A DNA stretch of 64,000 nt from Pedobacter ginsenosidimutans (lineage in GTDB: Bacteria > Bacteroidota > Bacteroidia > Sphingobacteriales > Sphingobacteriaceae): NCBI RefSeq assembly GCF_001442625.1, contig NZ_LMZQ01000002.1, positions 186,001-250,000 on the forward strand. The letters run 5' to 3'. The notes below the pieces were generated by a model. The model was not told the DNA's origin. It made no database searches and worked only from the letters and a program-made list of their open reading frames with translations. Shown here piece after piece: positions 44,775 to 53,668 of this stretch (its first letter is position 1; each line of letters begins with the position of its first letter). The translations under genes were made by a program, and so were the position numbers.

Positions 44775-45401
44775 ATGAAAACAGAAAAAGTAGATAAAAG
44801 ACAAGCCATTCTCGATGCAGCTGAAAAGCTGTTTTGCGAGACCGGGTACGAAGGAACTTCAACCCGTCAGATTGCTAAGGAATCCGGAGCAAACATGGCG
44901 ATGATAAATTATTATTTCGGCTCTAAAGAAGGGGTTTTTGTGGAGATTATGAACGAGCGTATTGCTGGTTTTGCTTCTCAGTTAAAAATCATCAATGAAG
45001 ATAAGATTTCGGCATTAGAAAAATTGCACAGGGTTATAGAGGGCTATGTAAATAGGATACTGAATAACACTGCGTTTCATAAAATGATGCACAGAGAGCT
45101 TTCTTTAACCCAAAGGCCAGAAATGTATGATAAGATAAAAGACGCCATGAGCCACAACATGCAGCTTATCGATCGCATTATTACAGATGGTATTGAAGAT
45201 GGGACCTTTAACAAGGTAGACGTTCGGATGGTAATCGCCACTATTATGGGCACCATAACCAACATTGTTATCTCTCCCCATAAGGTGATATCATGCTCCA
45301 ACTTCGACTTGAATAACCCGAAAGATAAAAAAATTATTAAGGAGCGGACAGTCGCTCACTTACAAGATCTAACAACAGTTTATTTAACAACAAAAAAATG
45401 A
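44775..45401 (+). CDS. TetR-family transcriptional repressor
   Basis: 208 residues. The N-terminal HTH reads RQAILDAAEKLFCETGYEGT, STRQIAKESGANMAMINYYF and GSKEGVFVEIM, a clean TetR pattern. The rest is the helical ligand-binding and dimerisation domain. It is the first gene of TetR-TolC-HlyD-MFS, its stop overlapping the TolC start (ATGA). The perfect palindrome over its own promoter implies autorepression and control of the pump. Start chosen at 44775 (MKTEKVDKRQ); an upstream in-frame start at 44748 would fall inside the operator. Confidence 0.94.
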   Translation: MKTEKVDKRQAILDAAEKLFCETGYEGTSTRQIAKESGANMAMINYYFGSKEGVFVEIMNERIAGFASQLKIINEDKISALEKLHRVIEGYVNRILNNTAFHKMMHRELSLTQRPEMYDKIKDAMSHNMQLIDRIITDGIEDGTFNKVDVRMVIATIMGTITNIVISPHKVISCSNFDLNNPKDKKIIKERTVAHLQDLTTVYLTTKK

Positions 45402-46717
45402 TACCCAGATCAATAAGATTAATGCTTGCGGCGTCATTAATTCCGGCAGCTTTATTTGCACAGAGCTCGAAAGAATTAAATATTAACCAGGCAATAGAAC
45501 TTGGCATAGCCAATAGTAAAAACTTAAAACTTTCTCAAAACAAAATCGATCAGGCTGTTGCGCAGCTGGAGGTTGTAAAAGACAACGTTTTGCCTACCGC
45601 AAATGCAAGTTTTATGTACAACCATGCTGAAATACCAACCACTACTTTTGCATTACCAGGTAGCGAATCGTCTTTCCACTTGCCTAAAAGAGCCGATGCT
45701 TTTGTGGGAACAGCAGCAGTACAGGAATTGGTGTACGGGGGCGGTAAATTAAGATATGCAAAAGAATCGACCAAATTACTGGCAGATGTTGCGCGTTTAG
45801 ATGCCGATAAAAGCAAAGAAGAAATCACTTATGCTGTAATTAATACTTATTATTCTCTATATAAGGTTCTGCAAAGCAGAAAAGTGGTTGACCAGAATTT
45901 AGAGTCAATTGCAGCACAGATTAAACAGGCACAACGTTTCTTCGAACAAGGTATTGTAACCAAAAACGATGTGTTGCGTTTCCAATTGCAACAGGCAAAT
46001 GTTACGCTAACACAGATGGATATCGAGAGCAACCGAAAAGTGATTAATTATAACCTGGATATCTTATTAGGTTTACCAGAAGATACCGAAGTGAAAATTG
46101 TAGATCCAACAGCTGGTTTAAAAACCCCAGGCTCGTTAAATGAATACATCGGGCAGGCAATGGCTAACCGCCAGGAGCTAAAACAACTTGATGTGCAAAA
46201 CAAAGTTGCCGATTATAACATCAAAACCATTAAAGCCAACACGTTGCCTACAGTTGGTGTTGGTGCAAACCTATATTATATTAATCCAAGTGGTAAATTT
46301 GTTCCGCCAACAAACCAGTACTTAATGCCAATTACTTTGGGCGCTACGGTTTCCTGGAATATCGGCAACCTTTGGACCAACAAGAACAAGGTTAGCGAAG
46401 CGAAGATTCAGCAAAGTGAAATTACCATTCAGAAAGATATCTTATCTGATCAGGTAAAAACAGATATCAATAAAAACTTTCAAGGTTATCAGGTGGCGAT
46501 GAACAAAATCCAGGTATTGGAAACCTCAATTGCACAAGCAACCGAAAACGATAAGTTGTTGGCATCTAAATATAAAAACAATGTGGCTTCGGTTACCGAT
46601 CGTATTGATGCAGAAACTTTATTGTACCAGGCAAAAATAAACTTAGAGATAGCTAAGGCAGACGCAGGTTTGGCTTACTATACCTTATTAAAATCAACAG
46701 GAAAAATAACGCAATAA
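45398..46717 (+). CDS. TolC-family outer-membrane efflux channel
   Basis: 439 residues with a signal peptide (LMLAASLIPAALFAQ) and two OEP repeats. ELNINQAIELGIANSKNLKL begins the first, and the later QEL/KVADYNIKTIKANTLPTVGV begins the second, with long helices between. AKADAGLAYYTLLKSTGKI is the usual C-terminal end. It forms the outer-membrane exit duct for the HlyD adaptor and DHA2 transporter encoded immediately downstream. It overlaps the TetR stop by four bases, so translation is coupled. Confidence 0.95.
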   Translation: MIPRSIRLMLAASLIPAALFAQSSKELNINQAIELGIANSKNLKLSQNKIDQAVAQLEVVKDNVLPTANASFMYNHAEIPTTTFALPGSESSFHLPKRADAFVGTAAVQELVYGGGKLRYAKESTKLLADVARLDADKSKEEITYAVINTYYSLYKVLQSRKVVDQNLESIAAQIKQAQRFFEQGIVTKNDVLRFQLQQANVTLTQMDIESNRKVINYNLDILLGLPEDTEVKIVDPTAGLKTPGSLNEYIGQAMANRQELKQLDVQNKVADYNIKTIKANTLPTVGVGANLYYINPSGKFVPPTNQYLMPITLGATVSWNIGNLWTNKNKVSEAKIQQSEITIQKDILSDQVKTDINKNFQGYQVAMNKIQVLETSIAQATENDKLLASKYKNNVASVTDRIDAETLLYQAKINLEIAKADAGLAYYTLLKSTGKITQ

Positions 46718-46725
46718 ATACAGCA

Positions 46726-47805
46726 ATGACAACTGAAAAGAAAAAAAAGAACTTAGTAGTACCCATCATTTTAGGTGTTTTACTAGTAATAGGTATAATC
46801 TTCGGGATTACTGAATGGAATTATTATAGCAAACACGTAGATACGGATGATGCTCAGATTGATGGCGATATCAGTCCTGTTGTTGCCCGTGTTGGCGGTT
46901 ATGTTAAGGATATTAATTTTGAAGAAAATACACACGTAACTGCAGATCAGGTTTTGGTTAAACTTGATGATAACGATTACAAGGTTAAATTAGAACAAGC
47001 AGAATCTGGTCAGAAAGGTGCAAGTGCAGGTGTTGGTGTGGCGCAATCGCAAATTGTGGCTACCCAGGCAAATACTGGTACTGCAAAAGCAAACGTTGAT
47101 GCGGCAAAATCAAATGTTGAGGCTGCAAATGTTAAATTAAATTTAGCGCAGAAAGATTACAATCGTTACGAAAACCTTGTGAAAGATGGTTCAATCACAC
47201 AACAGGCTTTCGATCAGGCTAAGGCAAGTAAGGAATCTGCAGAAGCGGCCAGACAATCTGCTCTGGCGGCATATCGCGCAGCGCAAGATCAATATAATGC
47301 TGCGGTTAAACAAGTTGGTACTACACAATCACAGTTGGCAGTGAGCAGCAATGTAATCAGCCAGCGTCAAAGTGATATCGATTTTGCAAAACTTCAATTA
47401 TCTTATACCGATATTAAAGCCCCTGCAACCGGTATTGTATCTAAAAAGAATGTTCAAAAAGGACAATTGGTTCAGGCTGGTCAATCTTTATTCTCTATCG
47501 TGAATGACGGAAGCATTTATGTAACGGCAAATTTTAAAGAAACTCAATTAGAGAAAATTAAAGAAGGTTCTAAAGTAGAAATTGAGGTTGATGCTTATCC
47601 AGACGAAAAAATTGAAGGCGAAGTATATAATTTCTCTCCAATTACTGGTGCAAAAGGATCTTTATTGCCTCCTGATAATGCTACCGGTAACTTCGTTAAA
47701 GTTGTCCAACGTGTTCCAGTAAAAATCAAAATTCATCCATCAAAAGAACTGTTGGCTAAGTTGCGCCCAGGAATGAGCGTTAAAGCATCAGTATCTACTA
47801 AATAA
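46726..47805 (+). CDS. HlyD/EmrA-type periplasmic adaptor
   Basis: 359 residues: one N-terminal membrane helix (LVVPIILGVLLVIGIIFGI), the conserved HVDTDDAQIDGDISPVVARV strand, a lipoyl-like half, a long Ala/Gln-rich helical hairpin (about 95-215; VKDGSITQQAFDQAKAS lies at its turn), the second lipoyl half with YTDIKAPATGIVSKKNVQKG, and a beta-barrel with VTANFKETQLEKI. It resembles EmrA, the partner of 14-TM DHA2 pumps. It lies 8 bases after the TolC gene and 7 before the MFS gene. Confidence 0.95.
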   Translation: MTTEKKKKNLVVPIILGVLLVIGIIFGITEWNYYSKHVDTDDAQIDGDISPVVARVGGYVKDINFEENTHVTADQVLVKLDDNDYKVKLEQAESGQKGASAGVGVAQSQIVATQANTGTAKANVDAAKSNVEAANVKLNLAQKDYNRYENLVKDGSITQQAFDQAKASKESAEAARQSALAAYRAAQDQYNAAVKQVGTTQSQLAVSSNVISQRQSDIDFAKLQLSYTDIKAPATGIVSKKNVQKGQLVQAGQSLFSIVNDGSIYVTANFKETQLEKIKEGSKVEIEVDAYPDEKIEGEVYNFSPITGAKGSLLPPDNATGNFVKVVQRVPVKIKIHPSKELLAKLRPGMSVKASVSTK

Positions 47806-47812
47806 TATTAAA

Positions 47813-49360
47813 ATGGCCGAAGTAGGTTTAAAAAAGTGGATTATTACATTTACGGTAATCACCGCTTCATTATTGGAGCTGATTGATACGACTATCGTAA
47901 ACGTGGCAATTCCACAAATACAGGGAAACCTGGGCGCTACCCTAGAGGATGTGGCCTGGCTTTCTACAGGCTATGCGGTAGCGAATGTTATCGTGTTGCC
48001 AATGTCGGGCTGGTTGGGTAACCGATTCGGCAGGAAAAATTACTTTCTTACCTCCATCATCGTTTTTACACTTGTTTCGTTTTTGTGCGGAAACGCCACT
48101 TCGCTGAATGAACTTATTTTATTCAGGATTATTCAGGGTTTGGCCGGCGGTGGTTTAATCTCAACAGCGCAAGCTATTTTAATAGAAACCTGGCCACGTG
48201 AAGATGTGGGTATTGCAACTGCCTTATTTGGTTTGGGTGCAGTAGTTGGGCCAACCGTTGGGCCAACCATTGGTGGATATATCCTGGAAATCAGTTCGTG
48301 GCCCTGGATCTTTTATGTGAATATTCCCGTCGGAATACTCGCGGCCTACTGTACGTACACCTTTGTTCGGGCAACCCCGAAATCAGGGCAGGGGCAACCT
48401 GTCGATTGGTGGGGTATCGCATTATTGGCTATTGCAGTAGGTAGTTTACAAACTTTATTAGAAAAAGGGGAGAGCGAAGATTGGTTCGCAACACCATACA
48501 TTACCGCATTGGCCGTGGCCTCGGTATTTGGTTTACTGCTATTTATATGGCGGGAAATGACCACCGACCACCCGATTGTGAACTTTAAAATTATGAGACA
48601 CAGAAGTTTCTCTGTGGGTATGTTTACCTCATTCATTTTAGGTTTCGGGTTATACGGTTCGGTGTTCGTGTTTCCGGTATTCTGTCAGAATTTGCTCGGA
48701 TTTTCACCTTTGCAAACTGGAGAAATCTTGTTCCCGGGTGGTTTATGTACCATTATAATGATGCCTTTTATTGGTATTATGCTTAAAAAAGGTGTTCCGG
48801 CACAGATTATGGCAACCTTTGGGATGCTGGCATTCTTCATTTTCTGTTGGATGTTGAGCAATTCGACGCTACAATCAGGAACCGGCGATTTCTTCTGGCC
48901 ACTGGTAATCAGGGGTGTGGGTATGGCCTTATTGTTTGTGCCGCTAACAACACTTGCTATTCAAGATTTAAAAGGACCAGAAATCGGTCAGGGTTCAGGT
49001 TTAAACAATATGATGCGTCAATTGGGTGGTTCATTCGGTATCGCAGCTTTAACTACATTAATTCACATCCGTTCGGGTTTCCACAGAAGTGTTTTATTGG
49101 CAAATGTGAACGATTATAACCAACCATTTGTGGACCGTTTTAACGGTTTGATTAAAGGCTTTATGGCAAAAGGACAAACGCTGTTCGATGCCAAAATTAT
49201 GGCTGCAAAAGCGATGGAAGGAATTGTAACCAGACAAACCATGTTACTTACTTATGACGATGCATATTGGGTTGCAGGATTGATCATGTTGTTCTCCATC
49301 CCGCTACTTTATCTTCAAAAGTTTAAGAAAAATGCAAACATTCCTGCCGATGTGCACTAA
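47813..49360 (+). CDS. DHA2-family (EmrB-type) multidrug MFS transporter
   Basis: 515 residues with about 14 membrane helices. Motif D1-like LELIDTTIVNVAIPQIQ lies in TM1, motif A is GWLGNRFGRKNYFL after TM2, and motif C is GLGAVVGPTVGPTIGGYIL in TM5, as in proton-drug antiporters. The C-terminal half ends with a cytoplasmic tail. With the adjacent adaptor and channel it should form a complete envelope-spanning drug or metabolite pump controlled by the TetR protein. A hairpin terminator follows at 49399. Confidence 0.95.
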   Translation: MAEVGLKKWIITFTVITASLLELIDTTIVNVAIPQIQGNLGATLEDVAWLSTGYAVANVIVLPMSGWLGNRFGRKNYFLTSIIVFTLVSFLCGNATSLNELILFRIIQGLAGGGLISTAQAILIETWPREDVGIATALFGLGAVVGPTVGPTIGGYILEISSWPWIFYVNIPVGILAAYCTYTFVRATPKSGQGQPVDWWGIALLAIAVGSLQTLLEKGESEDWFATPYITALAVASVFGLLLFIWREMTTDHPIVNFKIMRHRSFSVGMFTSFILGFGLYGSVFVFPVFCQNLLGFSPLQTGEILFPGGLCTIIMMPFIGIMLKKGVPAQIMATFGMLAFFIFCWMLSNSTLQSGTGDFFWPLVIRGVGMALLFVPLTTLAIQDLKGPEIGQGSGLNNMMRQLGGSFGIAALTTLIHIRSGFHRSVLLANVNDYNQPFVDRFNGLIKGFMAKGQTLFDAKIMAAKAMEGIVTRQTMLLTYDDAYWVAGLIMLFSIPLLYLQKFKKNANIPADVH

Positions 49361-49398
49361 TATTTGCAAAGAAATGCCATAAAAAATGGCAAAAAACA

Positions 49399-49434
49399 AA
49401 AACAGCCGGTGTATATTATTACATCGGCTGTTTT
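49399..49434 (+). terminator. Intrinsic terminator of the efflux operon
   Basis: AAAACAGCCGGTGTA (49399-49413) pairs with TACATCGGCTGTTTT (49420-49434) with one G-T wobble and a short AT loop, giving a 15-bp stem ending in U residues. Confidence 0.88.
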
Positions 49435-49622
49435 AACCCAAAAAATTAACAATCAATGCAATGCCCTTAAACATTGCAAATGTTCTTACTTAACCACATG
49501 GTGGCCAAATAAGATTCTAAAATTAAAATTTATTCTACAATTTTCCAAATAGTAAGCCTTAGAATTTTAATACCTTATGCATTTTTTGTAGTATTACGGT
49601 ATACAAAACTATTGCATAAGCT

Positions 49623-52208
49623 ATGCCTAAACTTCGTTTAACTACGCAACGAGAATCTATTTTTAATAATGAGGTAATCTCAAAATTCGAACTATTTAAC
49701 AGTTTATTTCTCACCTTGCCTTTTTACAAAATTAAAGATACCGGAACATTGCTTCCGCTGTTTTTTAAGAGCTGTGAAGAAGGCATTGCAAACGGAGAAA
49801 AACCTGCACAGATTATCGAAGAATTTTTTGCCAAGTATACCAGTTATACCAACCCTAAGGATATTGTTGACCTGCTTTTCCGTTTTATCCAGTATATCGA
49901 ACGTCAGGTGGTGCTTTTTGATGCTGTAGAAGATGCTTCTTTTACCAAGTTAAATACAACTGACGAGCAAAGTACGCTGGCATTCATCTTAAAAAAGAAT
50001 GCCGATAACAAACCGATGTTATCAAAAATTGAGAAGTTGATTGACGAACTTTCGCTTCGTTTGGTTTTAACCGCACACCCAACCCAGTTTTACCCTGGAA
50101 GTGTATTGGCCATTATTACCGATTTAACCAAGGCCATTCGTGATAATGACCTTACTTCGATGAACTCGTTATTGCAGCAATTGGGTAAAACGCCATTTTT
50201 TAATAAAAAATCGCCAACACCGGTTGATGAGGCATTAAACCTGGCCTGGTTTTTAGAAAATACATTTTATTTTGCCGCGGCAAACATTCAGGAAGAGATA
50301 GACCAGAACCTTGATGAATACAACCTGGAGACCAAGAAAATTTTAGAGCTGGGTTTCTGGCCTGGGGGAGATAGAGATGGAAATCCGAACATTCATGCTG
50401 ATACCACCTTGGAGGTTTCTAAAATGTTGCGTCAGATTCTTTTCCGTTGTTATTACCGCGATTTCAGGGTAATTAAACGCCGCATCACCTTTAGAGGTGT
50501 TGAAGAAAATATCGCAAAACTGCACGACGTATTGTATCTAAATGCTTTCGACCAGACCTGTGAGCTTCATGATATTTCTGATGAACTAAGGGACAACCTG
50601 AATAAAATTAAAGAAACATTGTTAGCCGAACACGAAGGTTTGTTTGTTGATCTGGTTAACGATCTGATCCGCAAGATAGATTTATATGGTAACTACTTTG
50701 CGTCGTTAGATATTCGTCAGGACAGCCGTGTGCTGAGAAATGTACATACCTATTGCCGCGCAAATAAGCCGATTTCTTCGCTGTATCCTGCCGATTATGA
50801 TAAACTATCCGAAGCAGAGAAATTAGCTTTAATTTCTTTTAAAGAGGCAACGGTTGTTTATGCCAGTGAGCCCGATGCCCTGACAAAGGATACCATTGAA
50901 GTAATCCAAGAAATTAAAGGTATTCAAAGACGTAATGGCGAAAAAGCCTGTCACCGTTTTATTATCAGTAATTGCCAACAAGCGAGCGATATTTTGCAAT
51001 TAATTGAGCTTTTCCTTTGGAATGGCTGGAGTAAAGAATCGTTGACTATTGATTTCGTGCCGCTTTTTGAAACCGTTAACGATTTAAAGGGGGCAGCTGC
51101 AATTATGGATACGCTTTATAGTAATCCATTCTATAAGGCACATTTAGCCAGCCGTGGAAATAAACAGGATATTATGCTTGGTTATTCTGACAGCACCAAA
51201 GATGGTGGTTACTTAATGGCCAACTGGTCTATTTTTAACGGAAAAACATCATTATCTGCGGTTTCTGCCAAGCACAATATTCAGCTGGCGTTTTTTGATG
51301 GCCGTGGTGGTCCGCCTGCACGTGGTGGAGGTAAAACACACCGTTTTTATGCTTCTATGGGCAAGGAAATTGCGAACAAGAACATGCAGTTAACCGTTCA
51401 GGGGCAAACCATCAGTTCTCAATATGGTTCGGTAGAAAGTGCTGAATTTAATATCGAACAATTAATCAACGCCGGATTAACCTCTGGATTGAAAGAGAAA
51501 CACAATATTCTGTTAGATCCTGAAAATAAGACCTTGCTTGATGAGATGGCCGAAGAAAGTTATAAAGCTTTTGTCGACTTGCGCGAGCACCCATTATTTG
51601 TGAGTTATTTAGAGAAGTTGTCTCCTTTAAAACTATTATCACAAGCCAATATTAGCAGTCGCCCGGTAAAAAGAAATGGTGGTGGCGAAATGAAACTCGA
51701 AGATTTAAGGGCCATCAGTTTTGTTACCGCCTGGAGTATGCTGAAACAGAATGTTCCGGGTTTCTATGGAATGGGAACAGCTTTAAAAAACCAGGAAAAA
51801 GCTGGTAACTGGGATAAAGTGCTTAAAGTTTACCAAGATTCTGATTATTTAAAAACGATTGTAGATAACTGTATGATGAGTATGAGCAAATCAGACTTTA
51901 CCATTACAGCGCATTTGGCCGCAGATAAAGAATTTGGCGCTTTTTGGACTCAACTACACGACGAATTCGAGTTAGCTAAGGAGATGCTTTTAAAACTCTC
52001 CGGACAGCCAACATTAATGGCTAATTATCCTGTAGATAAAAAGTCAATCGCCACACGCGAAAAGATTATTTTACCGTTGGTATTGATCCAGCATTTCGCT
52101 TTAGAGAAACTGCAACACGATCAGAACGAGAAAGATCAACATGCTTTAGAAAAGCTTGCAGTAAGAACGGTATTTGGTATTGTAAATGCAGGTAGGAATT
52201 TAGCTTAA
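49623..52208 (+). CDS. ppc: Phosphoenolpyruvate carboxylase
   Basis: Carboxylates PEP to oxaloacetate, refilling the TCA cycle. 861 residues. VLTAHPTQFYPGSVL carries the catalytic histidine of the first signature, GFWPGGDRDGNPNIHAD the second, DIRQDSR a third, and GYSDSTKDGGYLMANW the lysine region. The glycine-rich loop reads FFDGRGGPPARGGG, so the usual FHGRGG histidine is aspartate (D559) while R561 is kept; I believe this variant is common in Bacteroidota PEPC. The C-terminus, VRTVFGIVNAGRNLA, differs from the usual QNTG ending. Monocistronic. Confidence 0.93.
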   Translation: MPKLRLTTQRESIFNNEVISKFELFNSLFLTLPFYKIKDTGTLLPLFFKSCEEGIANGEKPAQIIEEFFAKYTSYTNPKDIVDLLFRFIQYIERQVVLFDAVEDASFTKLNTTDEQSTLAFILKKNADNKPMLSKIEKLIDELSLRLVLTAHPTQFYPGSVLAIITDLTKAIRDNDLTSMNSLLQQLGKTPFFNKKSPTPVDEALNLAWFLENTFYFAAANIQEEIDQNLDEYNLETKKILELGFWPGGDRDGNPNIHADTTLEVSKMLRQILFRCYYRDFRVIKRRITFRGVEENIAKLHDVLYLNAFDQTCELHDISDELRDNLNKIKETLLAEHEGLFVDLVNDLIRKIDLYGNYFASLDIRQDSRVLRNVHTYCRANKPISSLYPADYDKLSEAEKLALISFKEATVVYASEPDALTKDTIEVIQEIKGIQRRNGEKACHRFIISNCQQASDILQLIELFLWNGWSKESLTIDFVPLFETVNDLKGAAAIMDTLYSNPFYKAHLASRGNKQDIMLGYSDSTKDGGYLMANWSIFNGKTSLSAVSAKHNIQLAFFDGRGGPPARGGGKTHRFYASMGKEIANKNMQLTVQGQTISSQYGSVESAEFNIEQLINAGLTSGLKEKHNILLDPENKTLLDEMAEESYKAFVDLREHPLFVSYLEKLSPLKLLSQANISSRPVKRNGGGEMKLEDLRAISFVTAWSMLKQNVPGFYGMGTALKNQEKAGNWDKVLKVYQDSDYLKTIVDNCMMSMSKSDFTITAHLAADKEFGAFWTQLHDEFELAKEMLLKLSGQPTLMANYPVDKKSIATREKIILPLVLIQHFALEKLQHDQNEKDQHALEKLAVRTVFGIVNAGRNLA

Positions 52209-52261
52209 TTAAGCCAAACCCCTAAGGTTTCAAAAACCTTGTAGGTTTATAACATATTTCC

Positions 52262-52290
52262 AAGGTCTGTGTCCTCGCAGACCTTTTTTT
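52262..52290 (+). terminator. Intrinsic terminator of ppc
   Basis: AAGGTCTG (52262-52269) / CAGACCTT (52278-52285) with an 8-base loop, then five more T. It touches the stop codon of the convergent hypothetical gene. Confidence 0.88.
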
Positions 52291-52693
52291 ATAATGAAGA
52301 AGAATGTTTCAAGCTATCTGGGTTAAAATATCTTTTTCTAACAGGTTTTGTGAAATAAAAGATCAGTGTAAAGAAGTAAAACAAAAGAGGCGAAAGGTTA
52401 GCTAAATAAGGAACAGGTTTAATGTTGATCTTTTCACGGCAAAAGAAATAGATGTTAAACCCAAAATCCATTCTCGTTGCGACACTTGCGATAGTAGCGT
52501 AAACAAAAAGATCATAAAGGCCATAGACGCATAATAAAACCATAAATAGCCACGATAGCCAGTTACGATGAAAGAACAAAAGGATAATAAATAGCAGTAA
52601 TGAAATATGAGACCTGTGAAAAAGTAGCTCATGATTCGCAATCATCGTTATTCCATTAATATGATACCGCCGAAAATTATTGTCCAATATCAT
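52289..52693 (-). CDS. Hypothetical three-helix membrane protein
   Basis: About 134 residues from the ATG at 52693; an upstream non-ATG start at 52735 would add 14. Hydrophobic segments are HISLLLFIILLFF, WLFMVLLCVYGLYDLFVYA and LSPLLFYFFTLIFYF, with a basic tail (KPVRKRYFNPDSLKHSS). No family is recognised. Aromatic and leucine-rich composition is the only evidence beyond the open frame, and no promoter is clear, so this is a moderate-confidence gene. Confidence 0.55.
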   Translation of the reverse strand: MILDNNFRRYHINGITMIANHELLFHRSHISLLLFIILLFFHRNWLSWLFMVLLCVYGLYDLFVYATIASVATRMDFGFNIYFFCREKINIKPVPYLANLSPLLFYFFTLIFYFTKPVRKRYFNPDSLKHSSSL

Positions 52694-53097
52694 TTTCCTA
52701 TTTTGAGTAGCGTATTCATAATCTAAAAGTATCAATTAAATTTTAGTCATGCTCATTCCACTTTGTTTAGGATTGCAGCCCCAGCCAATTAAACCTGATT
52801 GGACGAATGCCGATTTAAGCATCTGTTTTTATTTACTTATGGTATGCTTGCTTGTTTCACAGGTTTTCTATCGGCAGCAGGGAAAGCAGGACTGTCAGAA
52901 CCGATAGAAACGGAACCTTGCTTTCCATAAAAAAACGATAAATAATACTTAAGCGGGATGTTTTGTTAAAAATAGGAAAGATGCTGAAATAAATTCAGTA
53001 TGACGAGAAGTAGAAGGAATACCAAACAAAAATCCCTCGCTGATTTTCATCAACGAGGGATTATATTTTGAAAAAGCAAGATTAAGCTTTAAAACGA
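52694..53097. other. Gene-free stretch with degenerate repeats
   Basis: No gene seen. Positions 52863-52930 (TTTTCTATCGGCAGCAGG through GCTTTCCATAAAAAA) are a diverged relative of 4317-4388. 52979-53005 is a GATGCTGAAATAAATTCAGTATGACG unit of the CTGAA...TTCAG family. The terminator at 53031-53062 serves the peroxiredoxin operon. Confidence 0.6.
53031..53062 (-). terminator. Intrinsic terminator of the peroxiredoxin operon
   Basis: Perfect 9-bp stem AATCCCTCG (53031-53039) / CGAGGGATT (53054-53062). On the minus strand it is followed by TTTTTGTTTGG. It lies 36 bases beyond the last gene of the operon. Confidence 0.85.
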
Positions 53098-53346
53098 TTA
53101 TCGATCAATCGAACCCATTACCTTTTGGCCGAAAGCATTTAATGCGTCCTTTTCGGCAGCACCTTCACTTACCATCTGGTGTACTTCCAGGGCACCGCAA
53201 ATATTGGTAATCATTTCGCCCGCAACATCAACTTCGTGTTCGCTAACACCTCTAAATTCGCAAAAAGCCTCTAAAACCTCCAACGTAGTTTCCAGTTGTG
53301 CTGGAGTGGTGTTTTGAAATAATTGTCTTATAACCGGAATCTTCAT
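53098..53346 (-). CDS. Small conserved protein of the Prx-Trx operon (DUF6952-like)
   Basis: 82 residues, helical and acidic, with no membrane segment: KIPVIRQLFQNTTPAQLETT, EVLEAFCEFRGVSEHEVDVAG and ICGALEVHQMVSEG. It contains two cysteines but no CxxC. Its ATG overlaps the thioredoxin stop by one base, so it is translated with it. I believe proteins like this are a constant companion of peroxiredoxin and thioredoxin in Bacteroidota, annotated as DUF6952. A role with peroxide detoxification is inferred from the operon only. Confidence 0.82.
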   Translation of the reverse strand: MKIPVIRQLFQNTTPAQLETTLEVLEAFCEFRGVSEHEVDVAGEMITNICGALEVHQMVSEGAAEKDALNAFGQKVMGSIDR

Positions 53347-53654
53347 TACTTTATCTTGTTAAATAGTTCAATTAAACCTTCTGCTTTGTTGGTTTGCACC
53401 TGATCTACCAAGCTACCGCCTTCAAAAGCTGCGAAAGTTGGTAAATTATCAACGTTTGCAAATTTGCGTGAGTTTGGAAGTTTTTCGGCATCAACAATCA
53501 AGAAAGCTACATCTTCATTTTCTGAAGCCAATTTTTTAAACTTAGGCTTCATGATTCTGCAGTTTCCGCACCATGATGCAGCATACTGAACCATAACCTT
53601 TGAGTTATCGGCCAAATATTGTTGAAGATTATCTTCTGTTAATTCTAAAAACAT
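53346..53654 (-). CDS. Thioredoxin-family protein
   Basis: 102 residues, a single thioredoxin fold. The active site is W-C29-G-N-C32 in AASWCGNCRIMKPKF, with GN in place of the usual GP, which would alter the redox potential. DNLPTFAAFEGG supplies the conserved cis-proline loop. It lies 14 bases after the peroxiredoxin gene, so it is the likely reductant for that enzyme. No signal peptide, hence cytosolic. Confidence 0.93.
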   Translation of the reverse strand: MFLELTEDNLQQYLADNSKVMVQYAASWCGNCRIMKPKFKKLASENEDVAFLIVDAEKLPNSRKFANVDNLPTFAAFEGGSLVDQVQTNKAEGLIELFNKIK

Positions 53655-53668
53655 AACGTTTTGTTTAA

